DNA of 50,251 nucleotides from Candidatus Cloacimonadota bacterium (GCA_029553545.1 JAKPKU010000213.1:1-50251), one strand, 5' to 3'. Shown: positions 19,025-27,621, counted from the first letter of the stretch. Notes: generated from the sequence alone by a model not told the origin. Numbers and translations: made by a program.

Positions 19025-20083
19025 ATGGCAGACGAAACAGAGAAAACAGAAGCCCCCACTGGTAAACGACTACAAGATGCCAGAAAGAAAGGAGATGTTG
19101 CTCGCTCAAGCGAGATCGATACGGCAATATTTCTTTTGATTCTCTTGGTAATTCTCAAGGTGGGCGGACCTTTTCTTCTGTATGTCTTTAAAGAGTTTTT
19201 TACATATGCCTTTTTGAATTTTAATACAAGGCTGGATATTCTTAGTGTACAGAACTTGGCGAATAAGTATTTCATTTATTTCTGGCTAATAATTGGTCCA
19301 ATTGGTTTGATATTGATGATCAGCGGTACTATTGCTTCAATTGTGCAAGTTGGGTGGATTGTCACTACCGATAAACTAAAGTGGAACTTAGATTTCTTAA
19401 AAATGAATGGCTTAAACCAAGTCTTCTCTATGGATGGATTTAAAAAACTTGCTAAGGGACTAGTTAAATTAGCGATTCTGACAATAAATATTTGGTTGGT
19501 GGTGAGAAAAGAAGTAGACAACTTCATGGGACTGATTTTCTTAGATATATATCAGATTTTTACTTACTTATTAAAGATAATCATTCGCGTAATCATCTAT
19601 CTACTCATATTTTATGTGTTTTTTGCTGTTATAGATTATGTCTGGAGTAAATTCCTCTATATGAAAAAACTCAAAATGACTAAGTCCGAAGTAAAAGACG
19701 AATTTAAACAGCTCGAGGGCGATCCACAAGTAAAACGTAAAATCTTAAAATTAATGATGGAAGAATCGATGAAAAGAATGATGGGAGACGTGCCACAAGC
19801 AGATGTCGTGATCACAAACCCCACTCATTTGGCGATCGCCATTAAGTATGACCCTGAAGTATCTGATGCCCCAATTGTCCTCGCTAAAGGAAAGAGATTG
19901 ATTGCTGAAAAAATAAAAGAAATTGCCAAAGAGAATAATATTCCAATTGTCGAAGATAAGCCGCTGGCAAGGCTATTGTATAAACATTCAGAGATTGGGA
20001 AGCCTATTGATGTGCAGTTTTATGCTGCTGTGGCTGAGATTTTGGCAAGCATTTATAAGGCAAAAGGAATGGGGAATAGCTAA
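19025..20083 (+). CDS. flhB: FlhB/YscU family export-apparatus switch protein
   Basis: The product is 352 residues. It begins ADETEKTEAPTGKRLQDARKKGDVARSSE, the usual cytoplasmic prefix of the family. Four membrane segments follow (about 32-55, 86-110, 140-165, 180-205), then the cytoplasmic domain with the self-cleaving N265-P-T-H motif in VVITNPTHLAIAIKYD. FlhB controls substrate switching of flagellar or type III secretion export. No other flagellar or secretion-system gene is near except the upstream transglycosylase, so flagellar or injectisome membership cannot be decided here. Its 3' end overlaps the convergent mnmA by 4 bp. Confidence 0.9.
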   Translation: MADETEKTEAPTGKRLQDARKKGDVARSSEIDTAIFLLILLVILKVGGPFLLYVFKEFFTYAFLNFNTRLDILSVQNLANKYFIYFWLIIGPIGLILMISGTIASIVQVGWIVTTDKLKWNLDFLKMNGLNQVFSMDGFKKLAKGLVKLAILTINIWLVVRKEVDNFMGLIFLDIYQIFTYLLKIIIRVIIYLLIFYVFFAVIDYVWSKFLYMKKLKMTKSEVKDEFKQLEGDPQVKRKILKLMMEESMKRMMGDVPQADVVITNPTHLAIAIKYDPEVSDAPIVLAKGKRLIAEKIKEIAKENNIPIVEDKPLARLLYKHSEIGKPIDVQFYAAVAEILASIYKAKGMGNS

Positions 20084-21153
20084 TCAAAAGGAAGTATCAC
20101 GCCGCCGCCAACTAATTCATCATCTCTATAAAAGACAGCTGACTGACCAGGCGAAATGGCACTTACGGGCTTTTTCAATTCAACAGTGAGAATATCATCT
20201 TGAAAATGTAAAGACTGCACCTCTTCATCGGGGCTATGATAACGCACCTTGACCCTCAAATTTGTAGCGTATAAAGGCAAATCTTCTCTGATGAGATTAA
20301 TCTGATGAATTTTGAAGGTCTTACTCTCCAGCATTGTGGGGTCATCTGTCACTATTAGGGTATTTGCTTTGCTATCTATTTTCATCACATAGAGTGGCTT
20401 AGTCCATGGCACGAGCCCTTTTCTCTGACCAATCGTGTAATAAATAAGCCCTTTATGCTTGCCAATGATTGTGCCATCAGGGAGAATAATATTACCCTCT
20501 TTTGCAGAAATATAATTGTTTAAAAAGGTGTGATAATCTTTGTCAATGAAGCAAATATCTTGACTGTCTTTCGATTGAGCTACGGGTAGATTTGCTTTGT
20601 GCGCCATTGCTCTGATCTGCTCTTTGGTAAAATCAGTCAATGGAAAAAGGCTTTGTTCAACCTGCTTTTGTGAGAGTTGCCACAGCATATAGGTCTGATC
20701 TTTTTTTATGTCAGAAGGGCGAAAAATGGCTGATTTTTGCCCTATTATGACTTTTTTAGCATAATGACCAGTTGCGATAATAAAGTCGCTTGAATTGTAT
20801 TTTTCGCACATAATATCAGAGATCTTATTTAAGAAAGCACCCCATTTAATTGTTGGGTTACACAGCGTGCAAGGATTGGGTGTCAAACCCTTTTTATACT
20901 GATTGATAAAGTCATTGATGACAATATCATTGAACTCTTTTTGCAGATCTATCGTATAATGCTCTATGCCGAGGCTTTTGGCAACATTTTGTGCATCTTC
21001 AACAGCTTTACTGAGGGCGCCTTGCTGAAAAGGGAAAGTGCGATCATTAAAATGATACATGGTAAAGCCAATCACATGATGCCCTTGCTCTTTTAATAAT
21101 AAGGCGGCAATAGAGCTATCCACGCCTCCGCTCATTGCTACAGCATAAATCAT
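20080..21153 (-). CDS. mnmA: tRNA-specific 2-thiouridylase MnmA
   Basis: This 357-residue protein transfers sulfur to C2 of uridine 34 in tRNA-Lys/Glu/Gln. The PP-loop is AMSGGVDSSIAALLL at the N-terminus; other landmarks are ATGHYAKK, DQTYMLWQL and SQDICFI. The cysteine pattern is C95-T-L-C98 (NPCTLCNPTIKW) plus C201, instead of the DxxC form of Escherichia coli. The C-terminal barrel (GLIYYTIGQRKGL, PVSAISPGQSAVFY) is complete. It is the last gene of the long minus-strand cluster, 12 bp after murA, and ends convergently into flhB with no hairpin terminator between them. Confidence 0.95.
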   Translation of the reverse strand: MIYAVAMSGGVDSSIAALLLKEQGHHVIGFTMYHFNDRTFPFQQGALSKAVEDAQNVAKSLGIEHYTIDLQKEFNDIVINDFINQYKKGLTPNPCTLCNPTIKWGAFLNKISDIMCEKYNSSDFIIATGHYAKKVIIGQKSAIFRPSDIKKDQTYMLWQLSQKQVEQSLFPLTDFTKEQIRAMAHKANLPVAQSKDSQDICFIDKDYHTFLNNYISAKEGNIILPDGTIIGKHKGLIYYTIGQRKGLVPWTKPLYVMKIDSKANTLIVTDDPTMLESKTFKIHQINLIREDLPLYATNLRVKVRYHSPDEEVQSLHFQDDILTVELKKPVSAISPGQSAVFYRDDELVGGGVILPFD

Positions 21154-21165
21154 AGTTTTGAATTA

Positions 21166-22422
21166 TTACCCCAATACTCTTTTGATATTTGCGCCTACAT
21201 TAGAGAGTTTTTCTTCTATTTTATCATAACCACGGTCAATGTGATAAATTCTTGAGATCTTAGTCTGACCTTTTGCAACAAGTCCTGCCAAAACTAATGC
21301 AGCACTGGCACGTAAATCTGTCGCCATAACTTCAGCTCCAGAGAGGCTTTGGACACCATTGATTGTAGCTGTGCCATTTTTTACAGAGATATTTGCATTT
21401 AATCTATTGAGCTCGGCTGCGTGTAAAAAGCGGTCAGGGTAAATAGTCTCAGTAATGTGTGAACAGCCATTTGCTAATGCCATATAGGTCATAAACTGCG
21501 CTTGCAAGTCTGTGGGAAAGCTGGGAAATGGTTCAGTTACGATATCTACGGGTTTTATCTCTTCTGCAGACAAAACAAAGATATCATTGTCTTCAACTCT
21601 GAAGTGACAGCCCGCTTGCTCGAGTTTTATCATCAGGGCTTTGAGATGCTCAGGATTGCAATTGACGACTTTGAGCGGTGACTTTGTAATGGCTGCAGCA
21701 ATGATAAATGTGCCCGCTTCAATACGGTCAGCAATCACTCTGATATTGGCTGGCTTTAATTCTTTAACCCCTTCAATAGTGAGTGTGCTCGTATCCTTGC
21801 CTTCTATTTTGGCACCCATAAGACATAGAAAGTCAACTAAATGGCTTATTTCAGGTTCGAGTGCAGCATTCTTGATGGTCGTGATTCCTTCTGCTAAAAC
21901 AGCGCCCATTAAGATATTGGCGGTCGCACCAACCGAGACAAAGGGGAATTCAATTTCAGCGCCCTTGAGCCCGTCTTTGCATTCAGCAATAATATCGCCA
22001 TGCTCGATTTCTATTTTGGCACCCATTTTTTCAAAGCCCATCAAGTGTAAATCAACAGGTCTTGAACCTATGGCACAGCCGCCAGGAAATGAGACAATGG
22101 CTTTTCTATAGCGCCCTAAAAGAGGTCCTAAAACATAAATTGAGGCACGCATTTGAGAGACAAGCTCATAAGGTGCTTCGTAGCATGTGCAGGTTGTGGC
22201 ATCGATAGCCATCTGCTCGTTTTCATAATCTACACGAGCCCCAATGACTCTTAAAAGATGAGCCATTATTTTCAAATCTATGAGCTTGGGTACATTGCTC
22301 AATACGCTTTTACCTGGCGCTAAAAGAGCTGCTGCCATGAGCGGCAAAACTGCATTCTTTGCACCGCTGACTTTTATTTCTCCTTTTAAGGGGTGTCCAC
22401 CTTCTATAATAAAGCTATCCAT
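21166..22422 (-). CDS. murA: UDP-N-acetylglucosamine 1-carboxyvinyltransferase MurA
   Basis: The 418-residue length is usual. The protein adds enolpyruvate from PEP to UDP-GlcNAc, the first committed step of peptidoglycan synthesis. Motifs visible: GAKNAVLPLMAAALLAPG at the N-terminus, RASIYVLGPLLGRY, and FPGGCAIGSRPVDLHL, which carries the active-site Cys that fosfomycin alkylates. Further on are FPSFPTDLQAQFM and DLRASAALVLAGLVA. The presence of Cys rather than Asp predicts fosfomycin sensitivity at the target. It overlaps the prmC stop by one base and precedes mnmA. Confidence 0.96.
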   Translation of the reverse strand: MDSFIIEGGHPLKGEIKVSGAKNAVLPLMAAALLAPGKSVLSNVPKLIDLKIMAHLLRVIGARVDYENEQMAIDATTCTCYEAPYELVSQMRASIYVLGPLLGRYRKAIVSFPGGCAIGSRPVDLHLMGFEKMGAKIEIEHGDIIAECKDGLKGAEIEFPFVSVGATANILMGAVLAEGITTIKNAALEPEISHLVDFLCLMGAKIEGKDTSTLTIEGVKELKPANIRVIADRIEAGTFIIAAAITKSPLKVVNCNPEHLKALMIKLEQAGCHFRVEDNDIFVLSAEEIKPVDIVTEPFPSFPTDLQAQFMTYMALANGCSHITETIYPDRFLHAAELNRLNANISVKNGTATINGVQSLSGAEVMATDLRASAALVLAGLVAKGQTKISRIYHIDRGYDKIEEKLSNVGANIKRVLG

Positions 22423-23273
22423 TATGCCTCCATTTTAATAAATCTTTCGATACCACATAAGTCTTTGATGATTTCGAATGAATTGTAATTATGTTTTTTT
22501 ACAAACTCAACAATCTTCTCTGATTGCTGATAGCCGTTTTCGATAAATAGTTTCGCATTTGTATTCATATATAATAGAGCATTTTCTATTATCATGAAAA
22601 TATGTTGAAGCCCTTCATGATTGGAAACAAGAGCATTTTTGGGTTCATGTTTCAATTCATCTTCGAGCGTTTGGTATTCTGTTTCTGTGACATAGGGGGG
22701 ATTTGAAATGATCAGGTCGTATTTGTCGCTGACCTTTTCAAATAGATCTGAAGTAAAGAATTTAATTTCAACTTTATTAGCATTTGCATTCTTCTTCGCA
22801 GTCAAAAGCGCTTTGTCGGATATATCACACGCCTCCATCTTGATGTGTGGTAATTCTTTCTTTATGGCAATTGCAATAGCCCCCGAACCTGTGCCAATAT
22901 CGAGACAACTGATCTCTTTGTTTTGCCCTTTATACTCTTTGATTATCATGTCGCAAAGAAACTCTGTCTCTGGTCGTGGGATGAGCACAGACTCGTCAAC
23001 ATAAAGCTTTGTATTTAAAAAATGTACTTCATTCAAGATATATTGCAGTGGGTAATGCGTGCCTCTCTTTTGTAGTGCATTTTTAATCTGAACAGCAATC
23101 TTTTCCTCAATTATCATATTGTGAGAAAGATATAGCTCAGCTCTTTTCATCTGCAAAAAGTGCATAAAGATTAATTCAGCGTCAACCTTTGCACTGGTAA
23201 TACCCTTTTCAAGTAAAAAAACAGTAGATTCATTTAATAGAGCGCCAATATAGCTGGCAGAGTCAGTTTTCAT
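22422..23273 (-). CDS. prmC: Peptide-chain release factor N5-glutamine methyltransferase PrmC
   Basis: This 283-residue protein methylates the Gln of the GGQ loop in release factors RF1/RF2. The SAM-binding motif I is LDIGTGSGAIAIAI, and the catalytic NPPY motif is in LIISNPPYV. The PLQYILNEVHFLN and LIPRPETEFL segments are typical of PrmC rather than the PrmB (ribosomal L3) paralogue. Its start overlaps the end of the receiver-HATPase gene by 11 bp and its stop overlaps murA, so translation is probably coupled. Confidence 0.94.
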   Translation of the reverse strand: MKTDSASYIGALLNESTVFLLEKGITSAKVDAELIFMHFLQMKRAELYLSHNMIIEEKIAVQIKNALQKRGTHYPLQYILNEVHFLNTKLYVDESVLIPRPETEFLCDMIIKEYKGQNKEISCLDIGTGSGAIAIAIKKELPHIKMEACDISDKALLTAKKNANANKVEIKFFTSDLFEKVSDKYDLIISNPPYVTETEYQTLEDELKHEPKNALVSNHEGLQHIFMIIENALLYMNTNAKLFIENGYQQSEKIVEFVKKHNYNSFEIIKDLCGIERFIKMEA

Positions 23274-24171
23274 TTATTTTTTTTTCAAAAATAATTCTTG
23301 AACCATTCTCTAAAAAAGTGATCTTATTAGAGAGTATTCGTACCAGATTTAATCCTCGTCCTGTCGAATAACTAAAGTCCAGCATTAGCGTATTATTTGC
23401 ATCAATTGTTTGTGTATTAAAACCCGTCCCTTGATCTTTTACACTGAAAGTCAATGTCTTTTTAGTGCCACAATAATCAATGTTTACAAAAACTTTTTTG
23501 TTTGCAATATCTGTTTTCATTTGTGCATTGATGAAGCTGCGATAATCTCCATGCGACTGTTGACGAATTGAATCAGGTATCATTAATGTCCCATGTATAA
23601 ATGCGTTTGTGATGGTTTCTTCAAGACAAACAGACAATTCATTGATACACTTAATTGGCAGATAAATGCTCTTTTTGATTAGATATAAAATATGATCAGG
23701 AATGTTCTGATTCAAAAAGTCATATGGTGAAAACTCAAAACTCCAGCTGATGGCATTAATATTTGGGTCAATCTTATCCTTTTTTTCTTTAATCTTGCTC
23801 TTAATGAGAAGGTTATTGATTGACTTTAGAATAGTGTTTGATTCAATAGGTTTTTTGATAAAGTCATCGACACCAAGAGCGATTGCTTCAATAGCATAAT
23901 CGATTTCCAGATGTCCTGTCATCAGAATAACAGGTATATCGAGCAACATAATTCTCTTTAATTGATCGAGTAATTCGAGCCCGCTTTTTTTGGGCATTTC
24001 GATATCGCTAATGACTAAATTATAGTTGTTTTCAGTGATTTTGTTTAATGCGATATTTACACTGCTGGCAAGATCAACTTCAAACTTATAAACAGAAAGA
24101 ATGTTCTTTAATGAATTTAATAATTCAATATCATCATCGACCAGAAGGATCCTGTTTGCTGCGGTAGACAT
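23263..24171 (-). CDS. Response-regulator receiver fused to an RsbW-type HATPase domain
   Basis: The product is 302 residues in two parts. Residues 1-125 are a complete receiver domain: acidic pocket V-D-D-D (11-14), phospho-acceptor D56 in ISDIEMP, T85 in LMTGH and K107-P108. Residues about 165-300 are a GHKL ATPase of the anti-sigma/serine-kinase type: N-box EETITNAFIHG (E184/N189), G1 VKDQGTGF and G2 STGRGLNLVR. There is no dimerisation/His box, so it looks like an aspartate-regulated serine kinase or anti-factor for partner switching. The STAS protein encoded 6 bp upstream is the obvious partner. No good ribosome site precedes the ATG, suggesting coupling to the STAS stop codon. Confidence 0.85.
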   Translation of the reverse strand: MSTAANRILLVDDDIELLNSLKNILSVYKFEVDLASSVNIALNKITENNYNLVISDIEMPKKSGLELLDQLKRIMLLDIPVILMTGHLEIDYAIEAIALGVDDFIKKPIESNTILKSINNLLIKSKIKEKKDKIDPNINAISWSFEFSPYDFLNQNIPDHILYLIKKSIYLPIKCINELSVCLEETITNAFIHGTLMIPDSIRQQSHGDYRSFINAQMKTDIANKKVFVNIDYCGTKKTLTFSVKDQGTGFNTQTIDANNTLMLDFSYSTGRGLNLVRILSNKITFLENGSRIIFEKKINEN

Positions 24172-24177
24172 AAAACA

Positions 24178-24483
24178 TTATAAGCTGATAGAAATTAGTT
24201 GATTGAGCTTGATCGTATTGAATAGCTCATAGACAGCTGTAGAAGATTTGATAATCTCGATTTCGCCATTACGAGCGATAAAGTCTTTATAAAAGATAAG
24301 CAGTTTGCCTATGCCGATGCTACTCATATTTCTGCAGGCAGATAAATCCATATCAAGTTTGGTTACATCGGAATTTAGGACTGAATTAAGTTTTTCTTGA
24401 AACAGATAAGCATTATCGCTTGAGATGACCCCATCAATTTTCATAAGAGCAGTTTTTCCTGTAAAATCAAGAGCTATTTCCAT
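24178..24483 (-). CDS. STAS-domain protein (anti-sigma-factor antagonist type)
   Basis: This 101-residue single-domain protein starts with AGGAGG before the ATG. The fold pattern ALMKIDGVISSDNAYLFQEKLNSVL, LDMDLSACRNMSSIGIGKLLIFYKDFIARNG is that of SpoIIAA/RsbV. S54-S55 in MSSIGIG occupies the site phosphorylated by the partner kinase. It should bind and release the anti-factor encoded just downstream, depending on that serine. The target, whether a sigma factor or some other output, is not encoded in the window. It lies 11 bp after fusA within the same transcript. Confidence 0.85.
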   Translation of the reverse strand: MEIALDFTGKTALMKIDGVISSDNAYLFQEKLNSVLNSDVTKLDMDLSACRNMSSIGIGKLLIFYKDFIARNGEIEIIKSSTAVYELFNTIKLNQLISISL

Positions 24484-24494
24484 GTTTCCTCCTT

Positions 24495-26591
24495 TTAATA
24501 TCCTCTTATCTTTTTTAACAGATTTTGTTGTAATTGTAAAGGAATTTTTTCATATTTTTTAAATTCCATTGTGAAGACGGCGCGTCCTTGCGACAGAGAG
24601 CGGATTCTGGTTGAATAACCAAACATCTCATTTAAAGGAATTTCTGCAAGAATCTCTTGCTTTTGACCCATTGTTCGTATTTCGATTACTCTTCCTCGTC
24701 TTACATTAATATCGCCAATTATGTCCCCAATAAAGTCGACTGGGGAGATGATTGTTACATTCATAATAGGTTCCAATATCAAGGCACCTGCTTTTTGCAA
24801 ACCTTTTGAGATCGCCATACCCGTTGCTACACGGTAAGCAACCTCATTCGATTCACCTTGGTGATAAGCTGTGTCGATTAATTCAACTTGTAGTCCCTCT
24901 ATTTGCCCGCTTAGCAAAGGACCATCAGAGCAAGAGTTGAAAGCGCTTTCTTTGATTGCTTCGATAATTGAGGCTGGTATCTCATCAGATTCAACTCTAT
25001 TTATAAACTTGTTCTTTTTTTGTAAATGGTTTTCTGGATCATTTTCATAGTCATATGGCGAGAGCCTTAATTTGACATAGCCATAAGTGATTTTATTGTT
25101 TAATTCACGGCGTAATTCTTCGTCAACCTCGCATATTTCAGTTATTGTCTCTTTATATGTGACTTGTGGATTGCCTTGGTTTACCGAGATATTGTATTCT
25201 CTTTTTAATCTATCCAGTATAATATCGAGATGTAGTTCGCCCATACCAGTAATGAGGATTTGTCCTGTATCTTTATCTTGCTTAACTTTAAAAGTAGGGT
25301 CTTCTTCTTCTAATCGTGTCAATGCCTCTGAGAGATCATCTTGATCTGCTTTCGTTTTGGGCTCAATTGCGATAGAAATAACAGATTCAGGAAAGTCCAT
25401 CTTTGATAATAATACAGGGTTATTTTCTTCGGTAATCGTGTCACCTGTAAAGGTAAACTTTGTGCCGACAAGCGCTACGATATCACCTGCTCGTGCATGA
25501 TCGATATCATTCTTCTTATTCGATTGCATTTGGATCAGGCGGATAGCCCTCTCTTTTTTGCCATTTGTTTGATTGTAAAAGATCTCACCTTTTTTGAGTG
25601 TGCCACTATAAACGCGGATATAAACGAGCTTTCCTGTATGTTTTTCTATTTGAACTTTAAATGCTAAAGCAGCAAACTTTGCATTAGGATCTGTTTTTAA
25701 GCATATTTTTTCATTGTTTGTTCTGTCAATCACCTCTGGCAATGTGATGTCTGTTGGCGATGGTAAATAATCATTGATAGCATTGAGTAATAGGTGCACA
25801 CCAAAGTTTTTTAGAGAAGAGCCAGTTAAAACAGGAACGATTTTATTTTGAATAACGCCTTTTCTCAAAGCACGTTTTATTAATGATGGACTAATGTCAT
25901 CTCCTTCAAGAAAAGCCAACATTAGTTCATCATCAAAATCAGCAATTTTATCAATTAGGATCTCTCTTGCATTTTTAGCTACTTCAAGCAGGTTCTCAGG
26001 TATTTCGGCATATTCGTAGTTTTTGGGATTGTCACTTGTATTAAAAATAGCTGTACGCATTTCGACCAAGTCAATAATGCCTGTTAGATGGTCTTCTTTG
26101 CCAATTGGCAGCTGAATACAGGTAGCATTGGGGGTAAGCCTATTTTTGATCATTTCTAAAACGTTCTCAAAATCAGCTCCGAGCCTATCCATCTTATTGA
26201 TATAGGCAATTCTTGGCACAGAGTATTTGTCTGCTTGATGCCAAACTGTCTCTGATTGTGGTTCTACACCACCCACAGCGCAAAATATGCCGATCGCACC
26301 GTCAAGCACCCTTAAAGATCTTTCAACTTCTGCAGTAAAGTCAACGTGACCAGGTGTATCGATAATATTAATTTGTTTGTTTTTCCAAAAACAGGTTATG
26401 GTTGCAGAGGTAATAGTGATACCTCTTTCTTTTTCTTGTTCCATCCAGTCAGTAGTGGTATTACCATCATGGACTTCACCCATTTTATGGATAGTATCTG
26501 TATAGTACAAAAGACGTTCTGTAGTAGTAGTTTTACCTGCATCAATATGCGCGATAATACCTATATTTCGTATATCTGATATTTCAGTCAT
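24495..26591 (-). CDS. fusA: Elongation factor G (atypical domain IV)
   Basis: The product is 698 residues. The GTPase domain is canonical: AHIDAGKTTTTERLLYY, RGITITSA, DTPGHVDFTAEVERSL and NKMDR. Domains II, III and V are normal (ITGMGELHLDII, EPIMNVTI, LNEMFGYSTRIRSLSQGRA). Domain IV is unusual. The near-universal SGGRGQ block before YGHV is replaced by LNNKIT (RRELNNKITYGYVKL), and the usual GG.IP loop reads ESDEIPASI. The tip histidine in YHQGES is retained. It moves tRNA-mRNA through the ribosome or, in some paralogues, recycles ribosomes. Its place behind rpsL-rpsG supports the main EF-G role, but a specialised paralogue elsewhere in the genome cannot be excluded. Confidence 0.92.
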   Translation of the reverse strand: MTEISDIRNIGIIAHIDAGKTTTTERLLYYTDTIHKMGEVHDGNTTTDWMEQEKERGITITSATITCFWKNKQINIIDTPGHVDFTAEVERSLRVLDGAIGIFCAVGGVEPQSETVWHQADKYSVPRIAYINKMDRLGADFENVLEMIKNRLTPNATCIQLPIGKEDHLTGIIDLVEMRTAIFNTSDNPKNYEYAEIPENLLEVAKNAREILIDKIADFDDELMLAFLEGDDISPSLIKRALRKGVIQNKIVPVLTGSSLKNFGVHLLLNAINDYLPSPTDITLPEVIDRTNNEKICLKTDPNAKFAALAFKVQIEKHTGKLVYIRVYSGTLKKGEIFYNQTNGKKERAIRLIQMQSNKKNDIDHARAGDIVALVGTKFTFTGDTITEENNPVLLSKMDFPESVISIAIEPKTKADQDDLSEALTRLEEEDPTFKVKQDKDTGQILITGMGELHLDIILDRLKREYNISVNQGNPQVTYKETITEICEVDEELRRELNNKITYGYVKLRLSPYDYENDPENHLQKKNKFINRVESDEIPASIIEAIKESAFNSCSDGPLLSGQIEGLQVELIDTAYHQGESNEVAYRVATGMAISKGLQKAGALILEPIMNVTIISPVDFIGDIIGDINVRRGRVIEIRTMGQKQEILAEIPLNEMFGYSTRIRSLSQGRAVFTMEFKKYEKIPLQLQQNLLKKIRGY

Positions 26592-26619
26592 TTTCCCTCT
26601 ATACTCTTAAACAACATAT

Positions 26620-26643
26620 ACCACGGGCAAGATTGCCCGTGGT
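26620..26643. promoter_or_regulatory. Intercistronic hairpin between rpsG and fusA
   Basis: Stem ACCACGGGCAA/TTGCCCGTGGT (11 bp, 2-nt loop) starts about 30 bp before fusA. The following T-run (TTTTATATAT) is on the plus strand, so as a terminator it would act on antisense transcripts. For the sense operon it may be a processing or stabilising stem. Confidence 0.6.
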
Positions 26644-26674
26644 TTTATATATATACTCTAATATGTAAAAAAGT

Positions 26675-27145
26675 TTACCAGCGTAAGTGAGCAAAAGCTT
26701 TATTTGCTTCTGCCATTTTATGTGTATCTTCTCTTTTTTTAACGCTTGTTCCTTCTTTTTTATAAGCTGACAAAAGCTCGGCTGCAAGGCATTCTTTCAT
26801 GCTTTTCTCAGATCTACTTCTTGATACAGCGATGATCCAACGAAATGCAATTGCAATACCTGCTTTTTCAGTTACTTCAGTTGGGATTTGGTAGTTTGAT
26901 CCACCAACTCTTCTTGAAACAACTTTTACCAAAGGGCGAACATTATTCAAAGCTTCTGTAAAAACTTCGATACCTTCTTTTTTGGTTTTATCGCTTACAA
27001 TTTCTAAAGCGCCATACACGATTTTTTCAGCGACGCTTTTTTCACCATGTTTCATTACGCAATTTATAAATTTACTGAGCATAATGCTATTATATTTTGG
27101 ATCTGGAAGTATTTCTCTTTTTATTGCTTTACCTTTTCTTGCCAT
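26675..27145 (-). CDS. rpsG: 30S ribosomal protein S7
   Basis: The 156-residue length is standard. S7 nucleates assembly of the 30S head and lies near the tRNA exit site. Landmarks are ILPDPKYNSIMLSKFINCVM, ALNNVRPLVKVVSRRVGGSNYQIPTEV and REDTHKMAEANKAFAHLRW. It starts 11 bp after rpsL with a GGGAGG ribosome site and is followed by a strong hairpin before fusA. Confidence 0.97.
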   Translation of the reverse strand: MARKGKAIKREILPDPKYNSIMLSKFINCVMKHGEKSVAEKIVYGALEIVSDKTKKEGIEVFTEALNNVRPLVKVVSRRVGGSNYQIPTEVTEKAGIAIAFRWIIAVSRSRSEKSMKECLAAELLSAYKKEGTSVKKREDTHKMAEANKAFAHLRW

Positions 27146-27156
27146 TGATTCCTCCC

Positions 27157-27531
27157 TTATTTCTTAGGTCTTTTTGAACCGTATTTTGAGCGGCTATTTA
27201 CGCGTTTGTCGACGCCTGCACAGTCTAATGCACCACGAATAATATGATAGCGAACACCTGGAAGGTCTCTTACACGACCGCCACGTACGAGTACGATGGA
27301 GTGTTCTTGCAAGTTATGGCCTTCGCCTGGTATATATGCAGTTACTTCAATTCCGTTTGTCAAACGAACACGGGCAATTTTACGCAAAGCTGAGTTAGGT
27401 TTTTTAGGTGATGATGTATAAACACGTGTGCATACACCTCTACGTTGTGGGCAAGCTTCCAGAGCTCTATTCTTTTTCTTTTTTTCAATTGTTGTGCGAC
27501 CTTTGCGGATCAGCTGATTGATTGTTGGCAC
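27157..27531 (-). CDS. rpsL: 30S ribosomal protein S12
   Basis: The 124-residue length is standard. S12 sits at the decoding centre and monitors codon-anticodon pairing. K43 in [11 protein letters not shown] is the common residue. Position 88, in [13 protein letters not shown], is Arg where most bacteria have Lys; K88R is a known streptomycin-resistance change. AAGGAGG precedes the ATG. This is the first gene of the str part of the cluster, 90 bp after rpoC. Confidence 0.97.
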   Translation of the reverse strand: MPTINQLIRKGRTTIEKKKKNRALEACPQRRGVCTRVYTSSPKKPNSALRKIARVRLTNGIEVTAYIPGEGHNLQEHSIVLVRGGRVRDLPGVRYHIIRGALDCAGVDKRVNSRSKYGSKRPKK

Positions 27532-27578
27532 ATTTTCCTCCTTTTTGATTTTGCCAATTTGAAAGAGATCACTTTTAC

Positions 27579-27607
27579 CATAAAAATTACTGACATTAAT
27601 TCGTCAA
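27579..27607 (-). promoter_or_regulatory. Possible promoter for the str genes
   Basis: In the 90-bp rpoC-rpsL gap the minus strand has TTGACG (27602-27607), 17 bp, then TTTATG (27579-27584). The -10 is a weak match. No terminator hairpin follows rpoC, so read-through is also likely. Confidence 0.35.
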
Positions 27608-27621
27608 GTAAATTGTATGGC

